Position numbers and translations under genes: made by a program. The notes below the pieces were generated by a model, which did no database searches, had not been told where the DNA came from, and worked only from the letters and a program-made list of their open reading frames with translations. A stretch of 64,000 nucleotides of DNA from Listeria sp. PSOL-1 (GTDB taxonomy: Bacteria; Bacillota; Bacilli; Lactobacillales; Listeriaceae): positions 682,001 through 746,000 of the forward strand of contig NZ_LR760298.1 of the NCBI RefSeq assembly GCF_902806445.1, given 5' to 3'. Numbering within the stretch: the stretch's first letter is position 1; the number at the start of each line of letters is the position of its first letter. Shown here one piece after another: positions 1 to 9,043 of the stretch.

Positions 1-699
1 CCAGATCAGCAGTTTGCCATTGTAGACGAAGCGATTGATGGTCATAAGAACGTTGCAAGCATTGGCTTTAAAGACAACGATGGCTCATTTTTAGCCGGTG
101 TTGTCGCCGCCCTCACAACAAAAACAAAGAAAGTAGGTTTTGTTGGTGGTGTCAAAGGAGCTGTTATTGATCGATTTGAAGCGGGTTTTACGGCTGGTGT
201 TAAAGCTGCAAATCCTGACGTCAAAGTAGAGGTCCAATATGCAAACGAGTTTGCCAAAGCAGATAAAGGACAGCAGATTGCTTCTGCGATGTATTCAGGT
301 GGTGTAGATGTTATTTTCCATGCTGCAGGGGCAACGGGTAATGGCGTATTTGCTGAAGCGAAAAATCTTAAGAAAAAAGACCCTAGTCGCGATGTTTGGG
401 TCATCGGTGTAGACCGTGATCAGTGGGATGAAGGCAAAGTAAAAGCGAACGATGGTAAGGAGTACAATGTCACTTTAGCTTCTGAAGTCAAACGTGTTGA
501 TATTGCTGTAGAAGACCTAGCTAAGCGCACAAAAGCCGGGAATTTCCCTGGTGGTAAAAAGCTTGAGTACGGGCTTGATAAAGATGCTGTAGGCTTATCT
601 CCTCATCAAGATAATATCTCAAAAGATGTTTTAACAAAAGTAGAGGAATATAAAAAGAAAATGATAAGCGGTGAAATTAAAGTTCCAAGCAAGCCTTAA
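1..699 (+). CDS. tcsA: BMP-family (PnrA-like) substrate-binding lipoprotein, C-terminal part
   Basis: The reading frame is open from the first base, so the N-terminus with its signal peptide and lipobox lies outside the window; about 232 residues are visible. The segment has the periplasmic-binding-protein fold of the BMP/PnrA family: a KVGFVGG strand followed by a DRFEAGF helix, the GVDVIFHAAGATGNGVF block, and the VWVIGVDRDQW strand that lines the ligand pocket. Family members bind purine nucleosides at the cell surface and pass them to an ABC importer. The three genes downstream encode exactly such an importer. In Listeria this protein is known as TcsA (CD4 T-cell-stimulating antigen). Assignment of the family is firm; the ligand is inferred. 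Confidence 0.9.
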   Translation, partial: PDQQFAIVDEAIDGHKNVASIGFKDNDGSFLAGVVAALTTKTKKVGFVGGVKGAVIDRFEAGFTAGVKAANPDVKVEVQYANEFAKADKGQQIASAMYSGGVDVIFHAAGATGNGVFAEAKNLKKKDPSRDVWVIGVDRDQWDEGKVKANDGKEYNVTLASEVKRVDIAVEDLAKRTKAGNFPGGKKLEYGLDKDAVGLSPHQDNISKDVLTKVEEYKKKMISGEIKVPSKP

Positions 700-701
700 T
701 T

Positions 702-826
702 AAAAAAGAGTTTGAGCCATAAATAGGAAAAACGTGTGTATTTAAGCACGACAATTGAGCGAAAATGTTCTAGAATCTTGTGCTTAACGCCGATTTATTT
801 TGTTTATGTGCTCAAGCTCTTTTTTG
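702..826. repeat. Palindromic intergenic element, copy 1 (also tcsA terminator)
   Basis: The arms GAGTTTGAGC..CATAAA (left) and TTTATGTGCTCAAGCTC (right) pair, and the element ends in a T-run, so it can terminate tcsA transcription. The right half carries the family core CGCCGATTTATTTTGTTTATG, shared with copies near 4.5, 36.4, 49.4 and 60.0 kb. Confidence 0.75.
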
Positions 827-921
827 GTTAAAAATGATTGCAAATCTTGCTCATTAGGAATAAACGCATTACATAAGAATGTGCGATGTTAATTGAAAAC
901 GGAATGGAAGGAAGTGCGAAT

Positions 922-2448
922 GTGGCGTATGTTATTGAAATGTTAGGAATCAGGAAAGAGTTTTCAGGATTTGTAGCGAACGATAACATTACCTTACAGT
1001 TAAAGCAGGGAGAAATTCATGCTCTGTTAGGTGAAAATGGTGCAGGGAAATCAACGTTAATGAATGTACTTTTTGGCTTGCATGAACCAGATGGAGGAGA
1101 AATACGTGTTCGCGGAAAAGAGCAAAACATTAGTAGCCCAAATAAAGCAAACGAACTCGGTATTGGTATGGTTCATCAGCATTTTATGTTAGTTGATAAA
1201 TTTACAGTAGCTGAAAATATAATTTTGGGAAAAGAGCCAAGTAAGCTTGGAATGATTGAAAAGAAAAAAGCGATCCAAGAAATAGAAGAAATTTCAGAAC
1301 GTTACGGGTTGCGTGTAAATCCACATGCGAAGGTTCGCGATATTTCAATTGGCATGCAACAACGTGTCGAAATTCTTAAAACACTTTATCGGGGCGCTAA
1401 TATTTTGATTTTTGATGAGCCAACAGCTGTCCTTACCCCACAAGAAATTAAAGAATTAACACAGATTATGCGAACGTTAATTAAAGAAGGAAAATCAATT
1501 ATTTTAATTACACATAAACTAAAAGAAATTATGGACGTTTGTGATCGTGTCACTGTCATTCGCCGTGGGAAAAGTATGGGGACCGTGAAGGTCTCTGAAA
1601 CCAACCCGCAAGAATTAGCGAATATGATGGTAGGGCGTGAAGTTATTTTTAAAACCGAAAAAAAGCCGAGTCTACCTGGAAGTGATGTCCTTGAAATTAA
1701 AGATCTAGTGGTAAAAGAAAGTCGGGGGATAGAAAGTGTACGTGGGCTTAATTTAACTGTTCGCTCAGGTGAGATTGTTGGAATTGCTGGTGTTGATGGA
1801 AATGGACAAAGCGAGTTAATCCAAGCAATTAGCGGTTTAACGAAAATAGCACATGGCTCGATTTCACTTAATGGAAGTTTTATTCATAACCGGAGACCTC
1901 GCAAAATTACTGAAGCTGGACTGGGCCATATTCCTGAAGATCGCCATAAACATGGATTAGTTCTTGAAATGACAATCGGTGAAAATATCGCGCTACAAAC
2001 CTATTATAAAAGGCCGATTTCTAACGCTGGTTTTTTGAATCATCAAGCGATGTATGATTTTGCCCGAGAATTGATTAAAGAATATGATGTGCGCACAAGT
2101 AGTGAATATGTTGCAGCAAAATCCCTTTCTGGAGGGAATCAGCAAAAAGCTATTATTGCCCGAGAAATTAGTCGTAATCCTGACTTTTTAATTGCAGCTC
2201 AGCCAACACGTGGCCTTGATGTTGGTGCTATTGAATTTATCCATAGACGTTTAATTGAAGAACGTGATAAAGGAAAAGCAGTTTTGTTAATGAGCTTTGA
2301 ACTAGATGAAATTATGAATGTGAGTGACCGAATTGCCGTCATTTATGAAGGTAAAATCGTTGCTATTGTGAAACCAGAAGAGACCACTGAACAAGAGCTA
2401 GGCCTACTCATGGCAGGAAGCAAAAAACGAACGGGGGCAGGATCATGA
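922..2448 (+). CDS. nupO: ABC importer ATPase, duplicated-domain nucleoside/simple-sugar type
   Basis: This is a 508-residue protein with two ABC ATPase halves, as in RbsA/YufO proteins. Half one has Walker A GENGAGKST, a degenerate signature ISIGMQQ and Walker B ILIFDEPTAVL. Half two has GVDGNGQSE in place of a canonical Walker A, signature LSGGNQQK and AAQPTRGLD. The degenerate second site is usual for the family. The start is taken as the GTG at 922, because AAGGAAG lies 7-8 bases upstream and the protein then begins MAYVIEMLGIRKEF like its homologues; an ATG at 886 in the same frame has no ribosome binding site. It overlaps the first permease gene by 4 bases. By homology to B. subtilis NupO (YufO) it powers nucleoside uptake. 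Confidence 0.9.
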   Translation: MAYVIEMLGIRKEFSGFVANDNITLQLKQGEIHALLGENGAGKSTLMNVLFGLHEPDGGEIRVRGKEQNISSPNKANELGIGMVHQHFMLVDKFTVAENIILGKEPSKLGMIEKKKAIQEIEEISERYGLRVNPHAKVRDISIGMQQRVEILKTLYRGANILIFDEPTAVLTPQEIKELTQIMRTLIKEGKSIILITHKLKEIMDVCDRVTVIRRGKSMGTVKVSETNPQELANMMVGREVIFKTEKKPSLPGSDVLEIKDLVVKESRGIESVRGLNLTVRSGEIVGIAGVDGNGQSELIQAISGLTKIAHGSISLNGSFIHNRRPRKITEAGLGHIPEDRHKHGLVLEMTIGENIALQTYYKRPISNAGFLNHQAMYDFARELIKEYDVRTSSEYVAAKSLSGGNQQKAIIAREISRNPDFLIAAQPTRGLDVGAIEFIHRRLIEERDKGKAVLLMSFELDEIMNVSDRIAVIYEGKIVAIVKPEETTEQELGLLMAGSKKRTGAGS

Positions 2449-3506
2449 CAAAGGTAAAATCAATGTTAAATGCACTCATTATTCCTGTAACAGCCGTTAT
2501 TTTAGGCCTTATTTCCGGAGCGCTAATCATGCTGTTTTTCGGGTACGATCCGATTATAGGTTACAGTGCGCTTATGAATGGAATCATTGGCCAGCCATAT
2601 TACATTGGGGAAACAATTCGGCAAGCTACACCTTATATTTTAGTCGGTTTATCCGTTGCAGTGGCTTTTAAAGCAGGTTTATTTAATATCGGAGCTGAAG
2701 GACAAATGCTTATGGGGTGGATTGGTTCAATTATTATGGCTGTTCATTTTGATGGTTTGACGAAATGGATTCACCTACCACTTGCTATTATTGTTGGTGC
2801 TTTATTTGGTGCTTTCTGGGCATTGATTCCAGGGGTTTTAAAAGCAACGCTTAAAGTTAATGAAGTAATTGTCACAATTATGCTAAACTATACAGCTCTT
2901 TATCTTTTTAATTATATCGTCCAAAACGTACTTACAAATCGATTAGATAAAACAGCTACGATTCATAATTCGGCATCACTTGCATCGGTCTTTTTACAAA
3001 AAGTAACCCAGTATTCAACGCTACACTGGGGGATTATGATTGCTATTGGTATGGCGATTATCATGTGGTTAGTATTAAATAAAACGACATTTGGTTATGA
3101 AATCGAAGCGGTTGGTTTCAATAAAAATGCCTCAAAATATGCAGGCATGAGTGTAAAAAAAACAATCATTACAGCAATGGTATTAGCAGGAACACTTGCT
3201 GGACTTGCTGGAGTGATGGAAGGCCTTGGTACATATGGAAATGCTTATATTTTGAATGCTTCTCCAGGTATCGGTTTTGATGGGATTGCGGTCGCCCTTC
3301 TTGGTGGAAGCTCACCGATTGGCATTATCTTCTCTGCGCTATTATTTGGCGCTCTTAAAATCGGTGCGCTAAATATGCCTGCTGTAGCTGGTGTTCCTAA
3401 TGAGCTTGTTAATGTCATTATCGCGCTTATCATTTTCTTTGTTGCGTCAAGTTATATCATTAATTTTGTGAGGTCAAAATTAAGAAGGGGAGTGAAGGCG
3501 GAATGA
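2445..3506 (+). CDS. nupP: ABC importer permease (BPD_transp_2 family), first subunit
   Basis: A hydrophobic 353-residue protein with roughly eight to ten membrane segments and the family block FNIGAEGQMLMGWIG near residue 80, typical of the branched-chain amino acid/ribose/nucleoside permease family. A second conserved stretch, GGSSPIGIIFSALLFGALKIG, lies near the C-terminus. It overlaps the ATPase gene by 4 bases and the next permease gene by 4 bases, so the three are translationally coupled. It forms the membrane heterodimer with the following gene. The nucleoside substrate is inferred from the YufOPQ-like arrangement with a BMP lipoprotein. Confidence 0.9.
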   Translation: MTKVKSMLNALIIPVTAVILGLISGALIMLFFGYDPIIGYSALMNGIIGQPYYIGETIRQATPYILVGLSVAVAFKAGLFNIGAEGQMLMGWIGSIIMAVHFDGLTKWIHLPLAIIVGALFGAFWALIPGVLKATLKVNEVIVTIMLNYTALYLFNYIVQNVLTNRLDKTATIHNSASLASVFLQKVTQYSTLHWGIMIAIGMAIIMWLVLNKTTFGYEIEAVGFNKNASKYAGMSVKKTIITAMVLAGTLAGLAGVMEGLGTYGNAYILNASPGIGFDGIAVALLGGSSPIGIIFSALLFGALKIGALNMPAVAGVPNELVNVIIALIIFFVASSYIINFVRSKLRRGVKAE

Positions 3507-4453
3507 CAGCGATTTTTGCAACGATTGTTTCAAGTACGCTGCTTATGGCTGGGCCACTTATTTTTACAGCGCTTGGCGGCGTTTTTTCTGAGCGCGGAGG
3601 AATTGTAAATATCGGCCTTGAAGGCATGATGGTCATGGGGGCCTTTTCAGCCATCGTCTTTAATTTAACTTTTCAAAATGTGTTTGGTGCACTTACACCG
3701 TGGATTGCTCTTGTTGCAGCAATGCTTGTTGGTGGCGTTTTTTCACTGATTCATGCTGTTGCTACCATCAATTTCCGGGCAAATCATGTTATTAGTGGTG
3801 TAGCCATTAATTTTTTAGCAACGGGTTTGTCTCTTTTTTTAGTTAAAGTCATTTATGGTAAAGGGCAAACAAGTCAGATTTCCTATTATTTTGGAAAACC
3901 AGATATCTCACTATTTAAAGATATTCCCATTATTGGTGAAATTTTCTTCAGAAATGTACCAGTAATGAGTTATGTTGCCATTCTTTTTGCTATTTTGGCT
4001 TATGTGATTATTTATAAAACTCGTTTTGGGCTTCGATTACGCTCTGTCGGTGAACATCCACTAGCAGCAGATACAATGGGGATAAAAGTGCGCTTTATGA
4101 GATACCAAGGGGTTATTATATCCGGCATTTTAGGGGGTCTTGGCGGCGCGGTTTACGCTCAAAGTTTTACACTCGACTTTAGCCATGCAACGATTTCTGG
4201 CCAAGGATATATGGCACTTGCAGCCATGATTTTTGGGAAATGGAATCCACTTGGTGCGATGGGGGCTGCTATTTTCTTCGGATTTGCGCAGTGCTTGGCT
4301 GTAACAGGAGGCACATTGCCATTCTTTAAAGAGATTCCTGATGTTTACTTGCAAATTGTTCCTTATGTGCTGACGATTTTGGCACTAGTTGGCTTTATTG
4401 GTAAATCAGAGGCACCGAAAGCTGATGGCGTTAATTATATTAAAGGCAAATAA
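3503..4453 (+). CDS. nupQ: ABC importer permease (BPD_transp_2 family), second subunit
   Basis: A 316-residue membrane protein with the diagnostic NIGLEGMMVMGAF motif near residue 37 and a C-terminal MALAAMIFGKWNPLGAMGAA segment matching the YufQ/NupQ branch of nucleoside permeases. It is the last gene of the tcsA-nupOPQ group and ends just before a palindromic element that probably terminates the operon. It pairs with the preceding permease. Confidence 0.9.
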   Translation: MTAIFATIVSSTLLMAGPLIFTALGGVFSERGGIVNIGLEGMMVMGAFSAIVFNLTFQNVFGALTPWIALVAAMLVGGVFSLIHAVATINFRANHVISGVAINFLATGLSLFLVKVIYGKGQTSQISYYFGKPDISLFKDIPIIGEIFFRNVPVMSYVAILFAILAYVIIYKTRFGLRLRSVGEHPLAADTMGIKVRFMRYQGVIISGILGGLGGAVYAQSFTLDFSHATISGQGYMALAAMIFGKWNPLGAMGAAIFFGFAQCLAVTGGTLPFFKEIPDVYLQIVPYVLTILALVGFIGKSEAPKADGVNYIKGK

Positions 4454-4460
4454 AACATGA

Positions 4461-4531
4461 TTTTGGGCCATAAATAAAATAAATCGAATGAAAACGTGTC
4501 GTCGATTTATTTCGTTTATGGCCTAATTTTT
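4461..4531. repeat. Palindromic intergenic element, copy 2 (nupQ terminator)
   Basis: A near-perfect inverted repeat of about 22 bp: the left arm GGCCATAAATAAAATAAATC(GA) at 4466-4487 and the right arm ending TTTATGGCC at 4523 match at 20 of 22 positions. A short T-run follows. It has the same core (AAATAAATCGA / TCGATTTATTT) as the copies at 702, 36410, 49366 and 59924, and probably terminates the nucleoside importer operon. Confidence 0.8.
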
Positions 4532-4615
4532 GCGTATAAAAGGGTTCATAATTGTAGAATCCTAGCGTTTACGGTAAAATAACTGATGGATAGCTAGATA
4601 GAAAGGGGTATGACG

Positions 4616-5893
4616 ATGCAAGTTTATCAAGAAAAAATTGGTGCTATAAACGTAAATTTACTTGAAACAGATAAATATAAGTCAAATCGAATCGTTTTTA
4701 AATTTAGGGCGCAATTAGAACGTGAAACTTTAACAAAGCGTTCTTTGCTTGCCATTTTATTTGAAACAAGCAACAAAAAATATCCGACACAAACGGCTTT
4801 TCGTAAAAAACTAGCTTATTTATATGGGGCTGATTTTTATACCTCCGTTGAAAAAAAAGGAAATGAACATATTTTAACTGTCATTTTAGACCTTGTGGAC
4901 GGGAAATTAGTGGCAGAAGGAGACAAGCTTTTAGAAGCAGCCTTTGCTTTTTTAACGACTGTTTTCTTTGAACCTCTTGTCTTTGATTATGCTTTTGATG
5001 ATGCGACACTGGAGGTTGAAAAAGCCAATCTAAGAAGCCGACTGGAAAGCATATTTGATGATAAAATTCGGTATGCAAATAAACGTTTAGTGGAAGAAAT
5101 GTCTGCTGGAGATGTTTTCGCTTATTCAGCATTAGGCGTGTTAGCGGATATTGACTCAATTACTGCTGAATCACTTTATACATATTATCAACAGTTTTTA
5201 GCTGATGATATCATTGATGTCTTTATTTGTGGCGATATTTCACGTGATAAAATCATCCCATTAATTGAAAAACTCCCTTTTAAAAAGCGGAATGAACGAA
5301 AAGCAAATCTTTTGGCGTTTGAAGCACGTAGTCAGTCACAAGAAATTAATGAAATACAGCCAATTAATCAAGGGAAGCTTGTGATCGGATATGGTACAAA
5401 TACTTTATTTGGCGATGATGACTTTGTGGCGATGCAATTAGCAAATGGGTTGCTTGGCCGCTATCCGAATTCCAAAATCTTTATTAATGTAAGAGAAAAA
5501 GAAAGCCTTGCTTATTATGCTTCAAGTGGCATTGATAGTTTTAAAGGCGTGATGTTAATTACTGCGGGAATTGATGAAAAAAATTATCAACAGGCACTAG
5601 CGATCATTGGTGAACAAGTAACAGCAATGAAAGAGGCGGACTTCACTGAAGAGGAGTTAGAGCAAACAAAACAAATGTATATTAACGAATTGCTAGAAAC
5701 AGGTGATAACGTGCAAGGTTTAATCGAACTTCATTATAACAATGTATTGCGTGGGAAAGATTTAACCTTAGAAAATTGGATTGAACAAATTAAGCAAACG
5801 ACGAAACAAGAAGTCGTCACGGCCATAAATAAGATCAAGCTAGATACCATTTATTTCTTGAGTAAAGGAGAAGCTATTCATGAAGAAAATTGA
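4616..5893 (+). CDS. M16-family peptidase-like protein without zinc motif (YmfF-like)
   Basis: A 425-residue protein related to the M16 (insulinase/pitrilysin) family; the best anchors are the YLYGADFYTSVEKKG and ISRDKI..IE regions and the NVREKESLAYYASSG block of the second domain. The zinc-binding HxxEH motif is absent, so it is probably the non-catalytic partner of the next gene's product, as in processing-peptidase-like pairs. The ATG at 4616 is preferred because AAAGGGG ends 7 bases upstream; the in-frame ATG at 4610 is only one base from it. It overlaps the next gene by 14 bases. It corresponds to B. subtilis ymfF. Confidence 0.85.
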   Translation: MQVYQEKIGAINVNLLETDKYKSNRIVFKFRAQLERETLTKRSLLAILFETSNKKYPTQTAFRKKLAYLYGADFYTSVEKKGNEHILTVILDLVDGKLVAEGDKLLEAAFAFLTTVFFEPLVFDYAFDDATLEVEKANLRSRLESIFDDKIRYANKRLVEEMSAGDVFAYSALGVLADIDSITAESLYTYYQQFLADDIIDVFICGDISRDKIIPLIEKLPFKKRNERKANLLAFEARSQSQEINEIQPINQGKLVIGYGTNTLFGDDDFVAMQLANGLLGRYPNSKIFINVREKESLAYYASSGIDSFKGVMLITAGIDEKNYQQALAIIGEQVTAMKEADFTEEELEQTKQMYINELLETGDNVQGLIELHYNNVLRGKDLTLENWIEQIKQTTKQEVVTAINKIKLDTIYFLSKGEAIHEEN

Positions 5894-7163
5894 TTTTAAA
5901 GAAGCTCGCGAAACGGTCTATCATGAAACGCTTGAAAACGGTCTAAAGGTCTTCTTGCTGCCTAAGACAGGGTTTAATAAGACGTATGCCATTTTTACAA
6001 CTAATTATGGTTCGATCGATAATACATTTGTGCCTATTGGTGAAAATAAACTTACACATGTACCAGATGGGATTGCTCATTTTTTAGAACATAAACTATT
6101 TGAAAAAGAAGATGGCGATGTCTTTTTTAAATTTGGTGAAAAAGGGGCCTTTACAAATGCTTTCACTTCTTTTACAAGAACAGCTTATTTGTTTTCTAGC
6201 ACATCAAATGTTTCAGAAAATCTAGAGATACTCATGGATTTTGTCCAAGAGCCCTATTTTACAGAGCAAACGGTTGAAAAAGAAAAAGGAATTATTGGGC
6301 AAGAAATCCAAATGTATGATGATGATGCGGATTTTCGTGTTTATTTTGGAGCGATTGAAAACATGTATCACCATCATCCGGTAAAAATTGATATTGCTGG
6401 TACAGTAGAATCCATTGCTGAAATTGATAAAGATTTGCTTTATCTTTGCTACAATACATTTTATCATCCAAGTAATATGGTTTTATTCGTTGTTGGGAAT
6501 TTAGAACCTGAAGAGATGATGGAACAAATTCGTCGTAATCAAGCTCAAAAAACATTTCCAGAAGCAAAACCAGTTAAGCGATCTTTTAAAGAAGAGCCAG
6601 CTGAAGTAGCAACAAAAATGCGTAAAATCAAGCTTCCTGTACAAATTGCTAAAAATCTTGTAGGCATTAAAGAAGATATTGGTAAACTATCCGGAATGGA
6701 CGCTGTAAAACATGAGATGAAAGCTAAAATCGCTTTAGAGTTGCTATTTGGGGCAACGAGCGATGCTTATCTAACGCTTTATAATGAAGGCGTCATTGAT
6801 GATACATTTGGTTTTGATTATTCACTACAAGATAGCTTTTCTTTTGTGCTTATTGGTGGCGATGCAAAAGATCCAGATGAACAAGCAAAACAAATTGTAA
6901 ACGTGTTTTTTGATACCGCGAAACATGGTGTCAGCGAAGAGGCGCTGGAACTTGTGAAACGGAAAAAAATTGGCCAATTTTTGCGTTCGCTTAATTCACA
7001 TGAGTTTATTGCTCAAATGTTTAGTCATTATATCTTTGAAGAGGCTTCTTTGTTTGATATCCAAGGAGCGATTTACGCGATTACAAAACAAGATATTGAC
7101 CAATTTTTACAGCATTTAGCTGATGAAAATCGTTTTACTACTTTCCAAATTTTACCCGAGTAA
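5880..7163 (+). CDS. M16-family zinc peptidase (YmfH-like)
   Basis: A 427-residue M16 metallopeptidase with the inverted zinc motif HFLEH near residue 67 (GIAHFLEHKLFEKEDGD) and a downstream glutamate-rich segment (EKEKGIIGQEIQMYDDD) that supplies the third ligand in this family. Both M16 domains are present. AAAGGAG lies upstream of the ATG, inside the end of the preceding gene, and the two are probably coupled and act as a heterodimer. The substrate is unknown. Homologues sit upstream of ymfI in B. subtilis and Listeria, as here. Confidence 0.88.
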   Translation: MKKIDFKEARETVYHETLENGLKVFLLPKTGFNKTYAIFTTNYGSIDNTFVPIGENKLTHVPDGIAHFLEHKLFEKEDGDVFFKFGEKGAFTNAFTSFTRTAYLFSSTSNVSENLEILMDFVQEPYFTEQTVEKEKGIIGQEIQMYDDDADFRVYFGAIENMYHHHPVKIDIAGTVESIAEIDKDLLYLCYNTFYHPSNMVLFVVGNLEPEEMMEQIRRNQAQKTFPEAKPVKRSFKEEPAEVATKMRKIKLPVQIAKNLVGIKEDIGKLSGMDAVKHEMKAKIALELLFGATSDAYLTLYNEGVIDDTFGFDYSLQDSFSFVLIGGDAKDPDEQAKQIVNVFFDTAKHGVSEEALELVKRKKIGQFLRSLNSHEFIAQMFSHYIFEEASLFDIQGAIYAITKQDIDQFLQHLADENRFTTFQILPE

Positions 7164-7250
7164 AATGATTTTTAGGAAATCTTAGTGAAAAAATGGTTTT
7201 TTTTTTCAAGTCATGCTATCATGAAGTAAATGGATATAAGGAGTTTTTGA

Positions 7251-7982
7251 TTGGATTTGGGACGTTTTAATTGTTTGATTATCGGTGCAAGTGGCGATAT
7301 TGGCACAGCAATTTCATTAAAGCTTGCCAAACGCGGTTATAACCTTTACTTACAATATAATAAAGGTGAAAAAGCGATTTCTTCTTTACTTAAGGAGCTT
7401 GCCCTTTTTCCGGGAGAATATATTCCAATCCAAGCTGATTTAAATGAGCACCAAAGTGTGACGACAATCAGCGAAAGTATATTCCAGCTTGATATGATGA
7501 TTTATGCTGCTGGAAATACTGTTTATAAGCTTTTAACAGATACAACAGACGACGAAATGAGTCAGCTTTGGAATGTTCATTTATACGCGATGATGCGCTT
7601 AGTACGTGATCTTTCACCGAAGATTACAAAGTCAGAACAAGGTCGCATTATATTGATTAGTTCGATTTGGGGAGAAATGGGTGCTGTCATGGAGTCGGTT
7701 TATTCCGCTGTTAAAGGCGGACAGATTACTTTTTCCAAAGCACTTAGCAAAGAACTAGCCTATAGTGGAACGACCGTGAACTGTATTACGCCAGGTGCTG
7801 TTGATACAAAAATGATGGATTTTTTTAATAGAGATGAAAAAGAAGCTACGGAAAGCGAGATCCCATTTGGTAGAATGGCGACCACCGATGAAGTAGCAAA
7901 TGCGGTTTTGTTTTTAGTTAGTGAAAATGCAAGCTACATTACTGGCCAAACGCTTGGGATAAATGGCGGTTGGCATATGTAG
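7251..7982 (+). CDS. Short-chain dehydrogenase/reductase (YmfI-like, FabG-related)
   Basis: A 243-residue SDR with the cofactor motif GASGDIG at residues 12-18, the active-site serine strand ILISSIWGE, the catalytic pair in YSAVK near residue 153, and the C-terminal ITGQTLGINGGWHM typical of FabG-type enzymes. Translation probably starts at the TTG at 7251, with AAGGAG about 9 bases upstream. It sits between the M16 pair and rodZ, an arrangement conserved in Bacillales. It reduces an unknown carbonyl substrate with NAD(P)H; a role in lipid metabolism is only suggested by the nearby pgsA. Confidence 0.88.
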   Translation: MDLGRFNCLIIGASGDIGTAISLKLAKRGYNLYLQYNKGEKAISSLLKELALFPGEYIPIQADLNEHQSVTTISESIFQLDMMIYAAGNTVYKLLTDTTDDEMSQLWNVHLYAMMRLVRDLSPKITKSEQGRIILISSIWGEMGAVMESVYSAVKGGQITFSKALSKELAYSGTTVNCITPGAVDTKMMDFFNRDEKEATESEIPFGRMATTDEVANAVLFLVSENASYITGQTLGINGGWHM

Positions 7983-8021
7983 TTTTTAAAAAGAAAATAA
8001 CTTATTGGCAGGTGTTTAATA

Positions 8022-8960
8022 TTGACTGAATTAGGCGATAAACTGAAGGCAGCACGTACGGAAAAAGGACTCAGTTTAGACGATCTACAACAAGTAACAA
8101 AAATACAAAAGCGTTATTTAGAAGCAATTGAACAAGGGAATTACTCAGTGATGCCGGGGAAGTTTTATGCAAGAGCTTTTATTAAACAATATGCTGAAGC
8201 AGTGGATTTAGATAGTGAAGCTTTGTTTAATGAATTTGAAACAGAAGTCCCTAAAACACAGCAAGAGGGCCCCGAACAAGAACAAAGGCGCGCTCGAAAA
8301 AAAGCGTCCTCACTTGCAGCTCATTCGGTCGGAGGAAGTGGTCATGGGCGTCATCGTTTGTTTGATATTTTACCTAAAGTTTTGATTGTGCTCTTTATCC
8401 TTTTTATTCTCTTTATTATTTGGTATTTTGTTTTTGCAAGTGGCGGTTCAAATGATAGTGCGACGAAAAACAAAAATAGCGATTCCAAAGTAAATCTCCA
8501 AGATGATACCAACTCGTCTTCCACCAAGAAATCAAACAGTAAGTCTGACGAAGAAAAGAAAAAAGCTGATAAAGACAAAAAAGAAGATGAAGAAAAGAAA
8601 AAAGAATCCGACAAAAAAACAGAAATTACTAAAGGCGAAACATCAGGTAACACCACAACGTATACTGTCAAAAACGCTGATAAATTAAGTGTTCAGGTCA
8701 GTGCAGAGGACGCAGCTTCGTGGATAGGTATTTCTGGAAAAAGTGGAAATAGCCTTTATAATAAAACGTTGAATGCTGGTGATAGCTCTGGATCAATTGA
8801 TGCCGGTAGCGAATCCACCATATCTATTGTTATTGGGAATGCGCCTGCTACAACAGTAAAAATTAACGACGAAAAAATCGAGCTTGACTCATCACCTGTT
8901 AAACAAGTCCTAACGATTAACCTTGAAAAGGATGAAGATACATCTTCTGATACTAACTAA
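8022..8960 (+). CDS. rodZ: RodZ-like cytoskeletal/cell-shape membrane protein (YmfM)
   Basis: The 312-residue layout is typical of RodZ: an N-terminal helix-turn-helix domain (residues 1-70, beginning ELGDKLKAARTEKGLSL), a basic linker, one membrane span at about 116-138, a Lys/Glu/Ser-rich low-complexity stretch of some 60 residues, and a C-terminal extracytoplasmic beta domain (DUF4115-like). RodZ links MreB filaments to the elongation machinery. The start is a TTG with GCAGGTG upstream. It precedes pgsA, as in B. subtilis and Listeria. Confidence 0.88.
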   Translation: MTELGDKLKAARTEKGLSLDDLQQVTKIQKRYLEAIEQGNYSVMPGKFYARAFIKQYAEAVDLDSEALFNEFETEVPKTQQEGPEQEQRRARKKASSLAAHSVGGSGHGRHRLFDILPKVLIVLFILFILFIIWYFVFASGGSNDSATKNKNSDSKVNLQDDTNSSSTKKSNSKSDEEKKKADKDKKEDEEKKKESDKKTEITKGETSGNTTTYTVKNADKLSVQVSAEDAASWIGISGKSGNSLYNKTLNAGDSSGSIDAGSESTISIVIGNAPATTVKINDEKIELDSSPVKQVLTINLEKDEDTSSDTN

Positions 8961-8970
8961 ATAATGTGAT

Positions 8971-9019
8971 AAGCATGGAGTAGAGAACGTAAATCCTTAT
9001 GATCTTCTACTTCATGCTT
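8971..9019. other. Inverted repeat between rodZ and pgsA
   Basis: The arms AAGCATGGAGTAGAG and CTTCTACTTCATGCTT pair over about 13 of 15 positions with a 16-base loop. No T-run follows, so it is more likely an RNA stability or attenuation hairpin than an intrinsic terminator. Its function is unknown. Confidence 0.4.
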
Positions 9020-9043
9020 TAGTACATAAAAGGAGCGAAAAAA

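Noticed and set aside
8351-8671. A 106-codon serine/phenylalanine-rich minus-strand frame, and a lysine-rich plus-strand frame at 8503.
   Set aside because: Both are shadows of the low-complexity Lys/Glu/Asp linker of RodZ.
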